The position numbers and the translations under genes are program-made. Shown one piece after another: positions 28,143-36,157 of a stretch of 64,000 nucleotides of DNA. Source of the DNA: Candidatus Calescibacterium sp. (GTDB taxonomy: Bacteria > Calescibacteriota > Calescibacteriia > Calescibacteriales > Calescibacteriaceae); contig JANXBU010000001.1 in assembly GCA_025060505.1 (NCBI GenBank), positions 186,001 to 250,000 on the forward strand. The letters run 5' to 3'. Positions within the stretch are counted from its first letter, which is position 1, and the number at the start of each line of letters is the position of its first letter. The notes under the pieces are model-generated. The model was given only the letters and a program-made list of their open reading frames with translations, was not told where the DNA came from and did no database searches.

Positions 28143-29191
28143 AAGCAACCAAGGCAGAGGGGGGAAATCCCCCCCTCATATCTGTTATACTAGCCGGAGG
28201 AGGAGGTAAAAGACTCTTCCCAATATCAACACAGGATAATCCAAAATATCTTCTGAAAATAGGTTCTGAAAAAACTCTTCTTGAAGAAACTATAGGAAGA
28301 GCTCAAAATGTCTCAAAAAAGCTACAAAAGAAAACAAAAATAATTGTTGTATGTAATTCAAAGCAGGTCTCATCGGTAAGAAAAAATCTTAAAGGGGAAG
28401 ATATAGACATCATTCCTGAACCCGAGGCCAAAAATACTGCTCCGGCAATATGTCTTTCCGCTCTTGAAGTAATGAAAAAAATTGGCGGAGATGCTGTTAT
28501 GTTGGTTATGCCCTCTGATCATAAAATTGAAAAAATAGAAAGATTTATTGAAGCTGTGAATATTGGATACAAATCCGCAATTGACGGAAACATCGTGACG
28601 TTTGGAGTTAAACCCACTTATCCGGAAACAGGATATGGATACATAGAAATTTCTGAACAATTACAAGATGGAGTCCATAAGATCAGGAGATTTACAGAAA
28701 AACCAAGCTATGATAAAGCAAAAATTTTTGTTGAAAGCGGAGGATTCTTATGGAACAGTGGGATTTTTATGTTCAAAGCAGAAACGATAATAGAGGAGCT
28801 GAAAAAATATACAGATATTCCAGAAATCATGCTTTCGTATGATCTGAAAAAAGCATATAGGCTTGTACCAAATATATCTATTGACTATGCAGTGTGCGAG
28901 AAGTCAGATAAGATAGTATGTATTCCAACTGATTTTACATGGTCAGATATAGGTTCTTTCAGGTCTATAAAACAATTTCTTGAATCAGATAGCAGAGGAA
29001 ATGCCGGCCAAGCCCAGTTTTTTGATTCAGATGAATGTCTTTATATATCTGATGGCAAGAACAAAAAGAGAAAGAAGGTTATCTTCTTTGGACTCAAAAG
29101 GATAGCGGTTGCGGAGGGAGAGAATTATATCTTGATTCTTCCACTTGAAAGGGATCAAGAAGTAAAAGATATTTGCGATAAGGTTTCATAA
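28139..29191 (+). CDS. manC: Mannose-1-phosphate guanylyltransferase
   Basis: 350 residues, the size of the monofunctional enzyme that makes GDP-mannose for glycans. The nucleotide loop [42 protein letters not shown] and [10 protein letters not shown] are all typical; the phosphomannose-isomerase domain of bifunctional ManC is absent. The start ATG at 28139 lies within the groEL stop (ATGA); a short Gly/Pro-rich N-terminal lead precedes the enzyme. GTP-type specificity is inferred from family resemblance. Confidence 0.9.
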   Translation: MKATKAEGGNPPLISVILAGGGGKRLFPISTQDNPKYLLKIGSEKTLLEETIGRAQNVSKKLQKKTKIIVVCNSKQVSSVRKNLKGEDIDIIPEPEAKNTAPAICLSALEVMKKIGGDAVMLVMPSDHKIEKIERFIEAVNIGYKSAIDGNIVTFGVKPTYPETGYGYIEISEQLQDGVHKIRRFTEKPSYDKAKIFVESGGFLWNSGIFMFKAETIIEELKKYTDIPEIMLSYDLKKAYRLVPNISIDYAVCEKSDKIVCIPTDFTWSDIGSFRSIKQFLESDSRGNAGQAQFFDSDECLYISDGKNKKRKKVIFFGLKRIAVAEGENYILILPLERDQEVKDICDKVS

Positions 29192-29269
29192 TCAGGAATC
29201 TTTCACTCCTTCTTACGATTTTGAATTTGATTTATCTTCAATACAAGCTGACTATATTTTGTCAATTGT

Positions 29270-30547
29270 ATGCAGAATATAACAGGAACGAGTGATATAT
29301 TTGGTGAAGCATTGGAAAAATTCGTTTTTGTTGAAAACACTGCAAGAGATTACTTTTCTTCTCTTGGATTTGAAGAAATCAGAACCCCTATCATAGAATA
29401 TCAAGAAGTTTTTACTAAGTCCCTTGGTGATGTTTCAGATATAGTTATGCATCAGATGTATTCGTTTGAAGATAAAGATGGGAGCCAAGTTGTACTTCGG
29501 CCAGAGGGAACTGCACCTGCGGTTAGATTCTACATAAAAAACTTACAGTATTCAAAACCCCGAAGCAAAATATTCTACATAGGTCCAATGTTCAGAAGAG
29601 AAAAACCTCAGAAGGGAAGATACAGACAATTTCACCAAATAGGTTGTGAAATTTTCGGATTCGGGTCAGGAGAATCAGATTCTTATCTGATATATATTGC
29701 AGATAGCTTTTTGAAGAAGCTAGGTGTTGAATCTATTGCTCTTGTTAATTCTATTGGATGTAGGGTTTGTAGACCAAGATATATAGAGCAACTGAGAGAA
29801 TACACTTATAGCAAGGATCTATGTCCAGACTGTGTTCGCCGGCGTGAGAAGAATCCTCTGCGAGTTCTTGATTGTAAGATTGATGCAGAAAAATTAAACG
29901 ATGCTCCAGCAATATCTGATTACTGGTGTGAAGATTGCAAATATAATTTTGATAAAGTATGCAAATATCTTTCGGATTTCTCTGTAAAATTCAGGCATGA
30001 AACAAAGCTTGTCAGGGGGCTTGACTACTATACTGGGCTCGTTTTTGAGTTCTATCACAAAGATGATATGAAATCTGCAATTTTGGCAGGTGGAAGGTAT
30101 GATTTTCTGGTTGAGTTTATGGGGGGTAAGCCTACTCCGGCTTGCGGATTTGCTATGGGAATCGAAAGGTTAATTAATTTTATTCAGATGCCTAGTAGAG
30201 CACCTAGAGGCGGTGTTTTTATAGCCTATACCGAAGATACGAGGGAATTTGCTTTTTGGCTTTTCAGATCAATGAAAGAATCAAAAGATCTATTAAGACA
30301 AAAAAAAGTTATAGATGAAAAATATGTAAGAATTGTCGAAGAGTTTACCAAAGGGAGATTAGAGATAAACCTTGATCCTTCAAGAGGTCTCAAATCTCAA
30401 TTTCGGCAGGCTGATAGTGAAGGATATAAATTCATTTTTATAATCGGAATGGAGGAAGTATCAGGTAAATTCATATCAGTAAGAGACCTTGAAAAATCGG
30501 AGCAATTTCAGATCTCATTACAAGATTTCAGAACATTTCTTCAGTAG
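29270..30547 (+). CDS. hisS: Histidyl-tRNA synthetase
   Basis: 425 residues, class II. Motif 1 region FEEIRTPIIEY, motif 2 VLRPEGTAPAVRFYI and FRREKPQKGRYRQFHQIGCE, the histidine loop LVRGLDYYTGLVFEF and motif 3 PACGFAMGIERL are intact, followed by the anticodon-binding domain. A four-cysteine segment (about residues 163-240, including CRVCRP and CPDC) is found in some bacterial enzymes. TATATT lies 11 nt before the ATG, so the leader would be very short. There is no Shine-Dalgarno. Confidence 0.96.
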   Translation: MQNITGTSDIFGEALEKFVFVENTARDYFSSLGFEEIRTPIIEYQEVFTKSLGDVSDIVMHQMYSFEDKDGSQVVLRPEGTAPAVRFYIKNLQYSKPRSKIFYIGPMFRREKPQKGRYRQFHQIGCEIFGFGSGESDSYLIYIADSFLKKLGVESIALVNSIGCRVCRPRYIEQLREYTYSKDLCPDCVRRREKNPLRVLDCKIDAEKLNDAPAISDYWCEDCKYNFDKVCKYLSDFSVKFRHETKLVRGLDYYTGLVFEFYHKDDMKSAILAGGRYDFLVEFMGGKPTPACGFAMGIERLINFIQMPSRAPRGGVFIAYTEDTREFAFWLFRSMKESKDLLRQKKVIDEKYVRIVEEFTKGRLEINLDPSRGLKSQFRQADSEGYKFIFIIGMEEVSGKFISVRDLEKSEQFQISLQDFRTFLQ

Positions 30548-30623
30548 TTTAATCGGAGTAAAAGCTCACTTATAAAATATTGAAAAAGCATTTTTTATTA
30601 AAACAAATTCTTAACTTTTAAGG

Positions 30624-30679
30624 AGAATTAGTTTCAGGAATATGAATAACTTTCAAGATATTTCCTTGGAACTAATTCT
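30624..30679 (+). promoter_or_regulatory. Long 5'-leader hairpin before the cold-shock gene
   Basis: 30624-30638 pairs with 30665-30679: ten perfect base pairs (AGAATTAGTT with AACTAATTCT) extended by five more including G-U pairs, around a 26-nt loop. It ends 16 nt before the AAGGAGG ribosome-binding site at 30696-30702. A temperature-responsive RNA structure, as in other csp leaders, is plausible but inferred. Confidence 0.5.
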
Positions 30680-30712
30680 GAAAGCATAAAGTAATAAGGA
30701 GGAAGAAACATA

Positions 30713-31006
30713 ATGAGAATTAAAGGTAAAGTAAAGTGGTTTAACTCAAAGAAAGGGTTCGGTTTTATAACTAAGGAAGATGGTTCAGGGGATGTTTTTG
30801 TCCACTGGACAGATATAAAGTCAGAGGGCTTTAAAACCTTGAACGAAGGAGAGGAGGTCGAGTTTGAGGAGCAGTCAGATCAAAAGGGAACCAAAGCGAT
30901 AAATGTAGTAAGACTGACAAAAGTTCCTTCAAAGCAACCTCAACAAAGACCATCTGCCGGTGGTAGAAAACCAATGAAGCAGAGTAGAAAGTTTGAAAGA
31001 AGATGA
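30713..31006 (+). CDS. Cold-shock-domain protein with a basic tail
   Basis: 97 residues. Residues 1-68 are a CspA-type nucleic-acid-binding barrel with the two RNA-binding motifs KGFGFI and DVFVHW. The remaining 29 residues are a Gln/Pro/Arg/Lys-rich tail that is disordered and basic, longer than in the usual 66-70-residue Csp, and could add RNA affinity. AAGGAGG at 30696-30702 gives strong translation. A hairpin in the leader may regulate it. Confidence 0.93.
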   Translation: MRIKGKVKWFNSKKGFGFITKEDGSGDVFVHWTDIKSEGFKTLNEGEEVEFEEQSDQKGTKAINVVRLTKVPSKQPQQRPSAGGRKPMKQSRKFERR

Positions 31007-31010
31007 TCTT

Positions 31011-31051
31011 GTAGGTACAGCATTTCAATTAATCTGTTTCAATTAACCTAC
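31011..31051 (+). terminator. Weak candidate terminator after csp
   Basis: GTAGGT at 31011-31016 can pair with ACCTAC at 31046-31051, followed by TGTGTTGTTTTTG. The stem is short and the loop long (it contains TTTCAATTAA twice), so this is tentative. Confidence 0.25.
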
Positions 31052-31089
31052 TGTGTTGTTTTTGTCCTGCAATAATCCAATTAATTCAG

Positions 31090-32190
31090 CTAAAATTCGA
31101 ATATGAACATAACTCTGAATAAGTTATCTTCTACTTCGTCAGCAAATTCTGAATTCGCTATGTACTGAATTTGTCCAGAAAACAATCCTATTCTGTATAT
31201 GAGAGCAAGATTATAAGATGCTGTATCACTATTATCAGCTGTTGATTTATCGTAAAAAAGTCCTCTGTAATTCTGGATTGTCTTTACACCAGTCAAGAGC
31301 CTGAGCTCAAGATTCAGGGGCAGCATTATATTGAGTCTTGCATAGTTAGCGAAGTGAAAATATGAGCCAACAGTATCTCTGTCTCCGGTCGCGTAAGATC
31401 TTAAGATTCCAGCAGATAACGATAGTCTTCTGAATATTTCTTCTTTTCCAAGAAAACCATACGGAAAAGCCACATCAAAAGCTCCCATTACATAGTTATA
31501 TTTTCCCTTATACTGATTCCAGTATGCAGATAGATACAATATGAATTTATCTGTTCCAAGAGTTAGCCTATCTCCTATTGCAAACTTATCAATTGATGAG
31601 CCTATGTTTGGAAGGTAAACCTTAGTTTGGTCTTCACGAGGAGCATTCACTACATATACTTCATTAGCTATGATAAACCTACCCGTTCTGAAAAATGTAT
31701 AAGAAACATCTATTCCAAGTTCGGACCAAACTACTGGTAGAAATTTTTGGTCGAAACCAGTTAGCCCACCGTATGATTTGTGAAAAAGTGGATCTGGACC
31801 GAATGGAACCAGCAATTTACCAAATTTTATAGAGAGGTTATCTATATTTGCTCCAAACTCATAGAAATATCTTTCTATTATTTCTGCTGTCAGAAAGAAT
31901 TTTTGCTCTTTATTTCTCCATGTTAAGAAAACAAAATGATGATAGTTTCTAAAATAAGCTTTTCCTTCAAAAGGATTCAATTTAAAATCTCTCAGCTCAA
32001 AAGAAAAGTCAAATTTCCCGTTTATTTTCAATCCTTTTATTTCGAGTCCGTTTTCGGTTATCGAATGAGAAATTGAAGGTGTTATGGCGTGAGCAATTAC
32101 TACAAGTGATTTTACGATCAATGAATTAATGAACAAATTAATGAGGTAACTTGTTATTCGTATTTTTTCTTTTGTTGCTGGGCTTTTCAT
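31090..32190 (-). CDS. Predicted outer-membrane beta-barrel protein
   Basis: 366 residues from ATG at 32190, which overlaps the cytochrome stop (TAATG). A basic N-terminus and hydrophobic segment ending in AHA look like a signal peptide. The rest consists of many amphipathic strands with aromatic girdles and ends in a terminal Phe (MFIFEF), the classic sorting signal of barrel proteins. The segment KFGKLLVPFGPDP resembles porins of the type seen in phosphate-selective or electron-conduit porins. Coupling to a triheme cytochrome suggests a role in moving electrons or small molecules across the outer membrane. No named family is certain. Confidence 0.65.
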   Translation of the reverse strand: MKSPATKEKIRITSYLINLFINSLIVKSLVVIAHAITPSISHSITENGLEIKGLKINGKFDFSFELRDFKLNPFEGKAYFRNYHHFVFLTWRNKEQKFFLTAEIIERYFYEFGANIDNLSIKFGKLLVPFGPDPLFHKSYGGLTGFDQKFLPVVWSELGIDVSYTFFRTGRFIIANEVYVVNAPREDQTKVYLPNIGSSIDKFAIGDRLTLGTDKFILYLSAYWNQYKGKYNYVMGAFDVAFPYGFLGKEEIFRRLSLSAGILRSYATGDRDTVGSYFHFANYARLNIMLPLNLELRLLTGVKTIQNYRGLFYDKSTADNSDTASYNLALIYRIGLFSGQIQYIANSEFADEVEDNLFRVMFIFEF

Positions 32191-32519
32191 TATTCCAGGT
32201 GGCAAGTCTCACATTCAACATCATCTATATGCCAAGCTACAGATCCGTTGTGGCATTCTCCGCAGTACTTACCACTATCAAAATCTTTATGAGTATATGT
32301 ATCTCTACCGTATGAAAATATAGAAGGATGACATCTGAAACACGCGAACATTCTTTGATGTATAAGGTGTGGAAATATAGATAGAGGTTCTTCATCTTCA
32401 ATGTTTGGAGCACGGTCTAATTTCAAAAATGCGGATGTTGTAAGAGCCTGAGATTTTACGACAAAAAATATACCAAAAATTCCAAAAATGAATATAATTA
32501 TTTTTCTTTTAAGAATCAC
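32190..32519 (-). CDS. Small triheme c-type cytochrome (c7-like)
   Basis: 109 residues from GTG at 32519; no ATG is available before the signal peptide. A hydrophobic export signal (residues 5-24, ending VVKSQA) is followed by three heme-binding motifs: CFRCH, CGECH and CETCH, the last only two residues from the C-terminus. Extra histidines (FPHLIHQ, YTHKD, AWHIDD) can serve as distal ligands, as in triheme c7 cytochromes. It is periplasmic or surface-bound and carries electrons. The stop overlaps the start of the barrel gene. There is no other cytochrome or ccm gene in the window. Confidence 0.88.
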   Translation of the reverse strand: MILKRKIIIFIFGIFGIFFVVKSQALTTSAFLKLDRAPNIEDEEPLSIFPHLIHQRMFACFRCHPSIFSYGRDTYTHKDFDSGKYCGECHNGSVAWHIDDVECETCHLE

Positions 32520-32586
32520 TTTAATTTACTTTATGTTGATAAATAAAACATCTTATTTTAACCAATTGTTCTTGAATCTTTTGTTT

Positions 32587-33354
32587 CTACTTATTGACAG
32601 ATTTCATAAACTCATATACTATCTCGGCTACTTTTTCCCAGTTTTTTTCTCCAACAACCCAATGAGCGTTATCTTTAAGCTCTTCATAAATTGCGTTTTT
32701 GTATTTCTTAGATGTTTTTATAACTATGCTTTTGGGAGTTATCTTATCCTTTTTTGCTCCTACAAACATGACTGGAACTGAGACAGCTGAAAAATTTACT
32801 TCTGTTGCCTTTGTTTTATCCAAAGCCCACAGTCCTATTTCAAAAAGTGCCTTACCAGATTCATAGCAGAAATTCGGATATATTCTTTTACTTTCGTTCT
32901 CATCAAGATTATTTAGTATAGAATACCTGAATCTTTTATAAGATAGCTTAAAAGGTTTTTTCCACCAGTTTGGTTTTATCATAACCGGCAAGAAAGTCCA
33001 TATTTGAGATAATGAAAGTGCAAAAATTCCTCTAGGAGGAGCAGGGGTAAGAAAAACTCCAGCTTTTCCATAACCTTCTGAAACAAGTATTTGGGCAATA
33101 AGTCCCCCCATAGAGTGTCCGACCACAAAAGGCATCTTCTCTTCTTCTTTGTATATTTTCTCTATTTGTACCTTGAGATCTGAAACATAATCTTTTATGC
33201 TTGTTGCTCCGAGTTCTGCAACTGGTTGAGCTCCCTTTGAGTGATGGCGGAGGTTTGGAATATAACACTTTACACCCTTGCTTTCAAAGAAATTTTTGTA
33301 GTTTTCCCAATACCATGCTCCACCCATCATTCCGTGTATGAAAACAACTTTCAT
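32587..33354 (-). CDS. Alpha/beta-hydrolase (lipase/esterase-like)
   Basis: 255 residues. It begins directly with the strand-loop VVFIHGMMGGAWYWENY containing the oxyanion HG, followed by the nucleophile elbow VGHSMGG, the acid in FVGAKKDKITP and the histidine in DNAHWVVGE, so the triad is complete. No signal peptide, so cytoplasmic. The family is broad (lipases, esterases, acyl transferases) and the substrate is unknown. It is transcribed divergently from the receiver-domain gene across 96 bp. Confidence 0.85.
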   Translation of the reverse strand: MKVVFIHGMMGGAWYWENYKNFFESKGVKCYIPNLRHHSKGAQPVAELGATSIKDYVSDLKVQIEKIYKEEEKMPFVVGHSMGGLIAQILVSEGYGKAGVFLTPAPPRGIFALSLSQIWTFLPVMIKPNWWKKPFKLSYKRFRYSILNNLDENESKRIYPNFCYESGKALFEIGLWALDKTKATEVNFSAVSVPVMFVGAKKDKITPKSIVIKTSKKYKNAIYEELKDNAHWVVGEKNWEKVAEIVYEFMKSVNK

Positions 33355-33450
33355 ACCTAAAATTTTCCTTCTGATTAAAGATATCTGATAAATTTCAAAA
33401 GAATATACTTTTTCATTTCTTTTTTTATTCTATTTATTAACTTTTAATTT

Positions 33451-34737
33451 ATGAAAATTCTCGTTGCAGATAATAATAAGACAATAACACGTATCATCAA
33501 GACCGCTCTTGATGAAGAAGGATATTCAGTTGAGGTAGCTAACTCAAAAGAAGATGCTTTGCGTCTTGTTAATGAAATAGAAGATATAGATGCTGTTCTT
33601 ATAGATACAAAGTTTGATTCAGATAAAGATGGATACTATGCTGCCAAGCAGATAAAGTCAATGAAAAATGTTCATGTTGTTATGCTAGTTAATGCTCTTG
33701 AGAAACCAGATCTGAACTTGATGGAAGAAATTGGAGCTACATCTTATCTTACAAAACCAATTGATTCAAGAAAGCTCATTCAGATAATATCTGAAATAGA
33801 AAATTCAATAAAATCTCAAAAAAGTCATGAAAAAGTTGAGCAAGTCAAAGTCGAAGATATAAATATTGAGAATGTCAAAAAGAAACAAAAGAAAAGTAAA
33901 AAAGTTGAAACAGAGACAAGGGAAGAAATTCAGTTGAAGGAAGAATCTTTGGTGGAACAAGATATTCAGCAAGCGGAACAAGATACTCAGCAAATAGATT
34001 CTTCCGATGAAGAAAAAAGCGTTATATCTTACGACTGGACTTTAGAGCAGAGAGACAGGATTACAGATGAATTATCTTTGCTTCTTTCTTCTGTACGTGA
34101 AATATTTGAAAACATAAAATCAATTGAAAAGGAAGCGCGGGATTATGTAAAAGAAATATCCGCAATTATTCCGGAGCTCAGAAATAAAGTGCAAAATATC
34201 CCAGATCCAGATAAAATAGTGCTTCAGGTAGTTAGGCAGGTTTCAGATGAAGTTCAAAAGAAGATTTTAAATCAAATAGTTGAAAAAATATATTCCGATA
34301 TAAAAGAAGAGATGAAAAACCTTTTAGGTAAAGAATTTGACAGATTAAAAAATTCAATTTTATCTCAAGCGAAAGAAAATTTGATTCCATATATTGAGGG
34401 AGAAATTATGGAAAAGGTCTTAACGAAGGTTAGAGCAGTCTTGTTTGATAAACTTTATGATTCTGTTTATCAATCCGTTAAAGATGAAATTAACCCGATC
34501 TTGGATAAGTTTCGCAGAGAATTGAGAGAAGTATGGCAGAGTATTGATGAGATAACCGAAGAAAATTTAGCAAGAACAAAAACTATGGGCGAAAAGCTTG
34601 AAAGAGAAAAATATGAAGATCAAAGATTTGTCGTTGAGGAGAGAAAAACTCATCAACCTGATTTACCAGTTGAAGATAAGCCAAAAGAGCAATTTTTGGA
34701 GGGAAATTCTGATTTTATTTCTATTGAAGATCTGTGA
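33451..34737 (+). CDS. Response-regulator receiver domain with a long coiled-coil tail
   Basis: 428 residues. Residues 1-120 are a CheY-like receiver: acidic pair after the first strand (ADNN), the phospho-acceptor Asp in VLIDTKFDSD and the conserved Lys in LTKPID. Then follows a Lys/Glu/Gln-rich linker (about 125-185) and a long helical region (about 190-390) with heptad character. There is no DNA-binding or enzymatic output domain. This suggests a scaffold or polarity role, as in single-domain regulators with structural tails. No partner kinase is adjacent, though cheA is at 60 kb. Confidence 0.8.
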   Translation: MKILVADNNKTITRIIKTALDEEGYSVEVANSKEDALRLVNEIEDIDAVLIDTKFDSDKDGYYAAKQIKSMKNVHVVMLVNALEKPDLNLMEEIGATSYLTKPIDSRKLIQIISEIENSIKSQKSHEKVEQVKVEDINIENVKKKQKKSKKVETETREEIQLKEESLVEQDIQQAEQDTQQIDSSDEEKSVISYDWTLEQRDRITDELSLLLSSVREIFENIKSIEKEARDYVKEISAIIPELRNKVQNIPDPDKIVLQVVRQVSDEVQKKILNQIVEKIYSDIKEEMKNLLGKEFDRLKNSILSQAKENLIPYIEGEIMEKVLTKVRAVLFDKLYDSVYQSVKDEINPILDKFRRELREVWQSIDEITEENLARTKTMGEKLEREKYEDQRFVVEERKTHQPDLPVEDKPKEQFLEGNSDFISIEDL

Positions 34738-34755
34738 ATTAAAGAGATTTTTGGA

Positions 34756-34795
34756 TTTAAATTATTTTGTTTCACTTTTAAATTATTTTGTTTCA
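34756..34795. repeat. Perfect 19-bp tandem direct repeat
   Basis: TTTAAATTATTTTGTTTCA at 34756-34774 and again at 34777-34795, a 21-bp period (two helical turns), between the receiver gene and the Tam41-like gene and ending 31 bp before the latter's ATG. It could be a regulator site or a replication-slippage product. Confidence 0.55.
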
Positions 34796-34826
34796 TTCAA
34801 GAAGATAGATCTTGGTAGGTTAGATT

Positions 34827-35858
34827 ATGGAAGAGCGTTTAAAGGAAAATATCAGAAAGATTGTTTACGATAGGATAACTACTCTTAGGCATGAGGATAA
34901 GTTTTTACCGGAGTTTATTAAATTTTTTCAGGAGAGATTTGGAGATTCTCTCATAGCTGTTATATTTTATGGCTCCCGTCTCTTTGATCCTGTAAAAAAT
35001 GACGGACTTTATGATTTTTATGTTATAGTAGACTTTTATGAAAAGGTTCACAGCTCAATATGGCATATACTTCTGAATAGAATCCTTCCACCTTCTGTTT
35101 ATATGGCTGAAGTTTCGGTAGACGATCAGAGAGTGGGAGCGAAATATAATATTATTTCCTTTCAAGATTTCATAAAGTATATTGTAGATCCTCCGGAAAT
35201 ATACATAGTTGGAAGATTTTCAAAGGCAGTTTACATTGCTTATGCAAGAGATGAATATATCAAATGGAAAATATCTGATCTTATAAGAAAGGCTATGTAT
35301 TTTTGTCTGGTGTATACTATACCTATGCTTGATGATCTGGAGAAATTCGACCTGGAAAGATTGATTTTTGAGATTTTATCTCTGAGCTATAAGGGAGAGG
35401 TGAGAATAGAAGATCCTAATAAATTATCGAATTTGCTTGAAGCGGATAAAGACTTTTATTTCAATGTTTATGTTCCGATGTTTTTGGATTATGTTAAGCA
35501 GAATGAAGGAATAATATTTGAGATTGACAGGAGTGAAGATGTGTTTAAGAAAACTTGGGCGGTAGTAGGAGACCCTATTCCATCAAAGCAGGAGGTTATA
35601 AATTTTCTAAAGGTGTCAGCTAGGAGAGGGGTTTTGCGCTGGCCAAAGGGACTCATAACATTCAGAGGCTATAGAGAATATCTTGAAAGAAAAGTCAAAA
35701 AATCTGGCGAGGATGTGGAACTCAGTGAGATTGATAAGAGATATCCTCTGATTTTTGGATGGAGACATGTGATAAAGCTTCTTAGAGAAGGAAAGCTCAA
35801 ATCGGGTATACAGAGAGAAATAGAGACTAAGCAAATCAGACAGAAAGGAGAGATCTGA
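34827..35858 (+). CDS. Tam41-like nucleotidyltransferase (putative CDP-diacylglycerol synthase)
   Basis: 343 residues. The nucleotidyltransferase start VIFYGSRLFDP is followed by acidic residues in LYDFYVIVD. The central part, AKYNIISFQDFIKYI then IYIVGRFSKAV, and later LSYKGEVRIEDPNKL and FYFNVYVPMF, lines up from memory with mitochondrial Tam41/Mmp37 (KYGVVS, LAGRLQKPV, LSYAGDIR). Tam41 makes CDP-diacylglycerol from phosphatidic acid and CTP, and differs from the usual membrane-embedded CdsA. No transmembrane helix is seen. Whether CdsA also exists in this genome is unknown. The assignment is by motif only. Confidence 0.65.
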   Translation: MEERLKENIRKIVYDRITTLRHEDKFLPEFIKFFQERFGDSLIAVIFYGSRLFDPVKNDGLYDFYVIVDFYEKVHSSIWHILLNRILPPSVYMAEVSVDDQRVGAKYNIISFQDFIKYIVDPPEIYIVGRFSKAVYIAYARDEYIKWKISDLIRKAMYFCLVYTIPMLDDLEKFDLERLIFEILSLSYKGEVRIEDPNKLSNLLEADKDFYFNVYVPMFLDYVKQNEGIIFEIDRSEDVFKKTWAVVGDPIPSKQEVINFLKVSARRGVLRWPKGLITFRGYREYLERKVKKSGEDVELSEIDKRYPLIFGWRHVIKLLREGKLKSGIQREIETKQIRQKGEI

Positions 35859-35948
35859 TTCCTGCTTTCTAGCAAATGCATTCATTTCTTTCTAATCTGA
35901 ATTTTTTGAAAAATTCAAATTTTTTCGGTTGGTTTATATGATTGAATA

Positions 35949-36135
35949 TGTTCCTTTGTAGGGAAGCCCGTGAGAATCGGGCGCGGCCCCAGCCGCCGTA
36001 ACCCGAATCTTCTCCATCTGCTTCCACTGAGCAGTGGGGTGAGAACAAAAGCTTGCTGCTTGGGAAGGGAGCAGAATAAAATGGAGCAGTAGGTCGCAGA
36101 GCGACCGAGGGGAGCCGGAAGACCTTAAAGGAACA
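35949..36135 (+). promoter_or_regulatory. Cobalamin (B12) riboswitch
   Basis: A 187-nt GC-rich element in AT-rich surroundings. A perfect 9-bp closing helix pairs 35949-35957 with 36127-36135. Inside are the family-specific GGGAAGCCCG...CGGGCGCGGCCCC...GCCGCCGTAACC run: hairpins 35966-35970/35978-35982 and 35983-35987/35992-35996, the CTGTAACC-like box, extra hairpins at 36024-36037 and 36092-36106, and the B12-box-like AGCCGGAAGACC at 36113-36124. The GGAGG ribosome-binding site of the next gene (36145-36149) lies 10 nt after it and no U-run follows, so control of translation is likely. It would repress the lipoprotein and perhaps metE when B12 is plentiful. Confidence 0.93.
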
Positions 36136-36157
36136 AAAAAACTGGGAGGTGAAAAAC

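Noticed and set aside
34598-34873. 91-codon frame between the receiver gene and the Tam41-like gene
   Set aside because: It overlaps both genes in another frame and contains the tandem repeat; composition is that of out-of-frame sequence.
35900-35917. GAATTTTT/AAAAATTC inverted repeat after the Tam41-like gene as a terminator
   Set aside because: The stem is almost entirely A-T and would be unstable; it may occur by chance in this AT-rich DNA.
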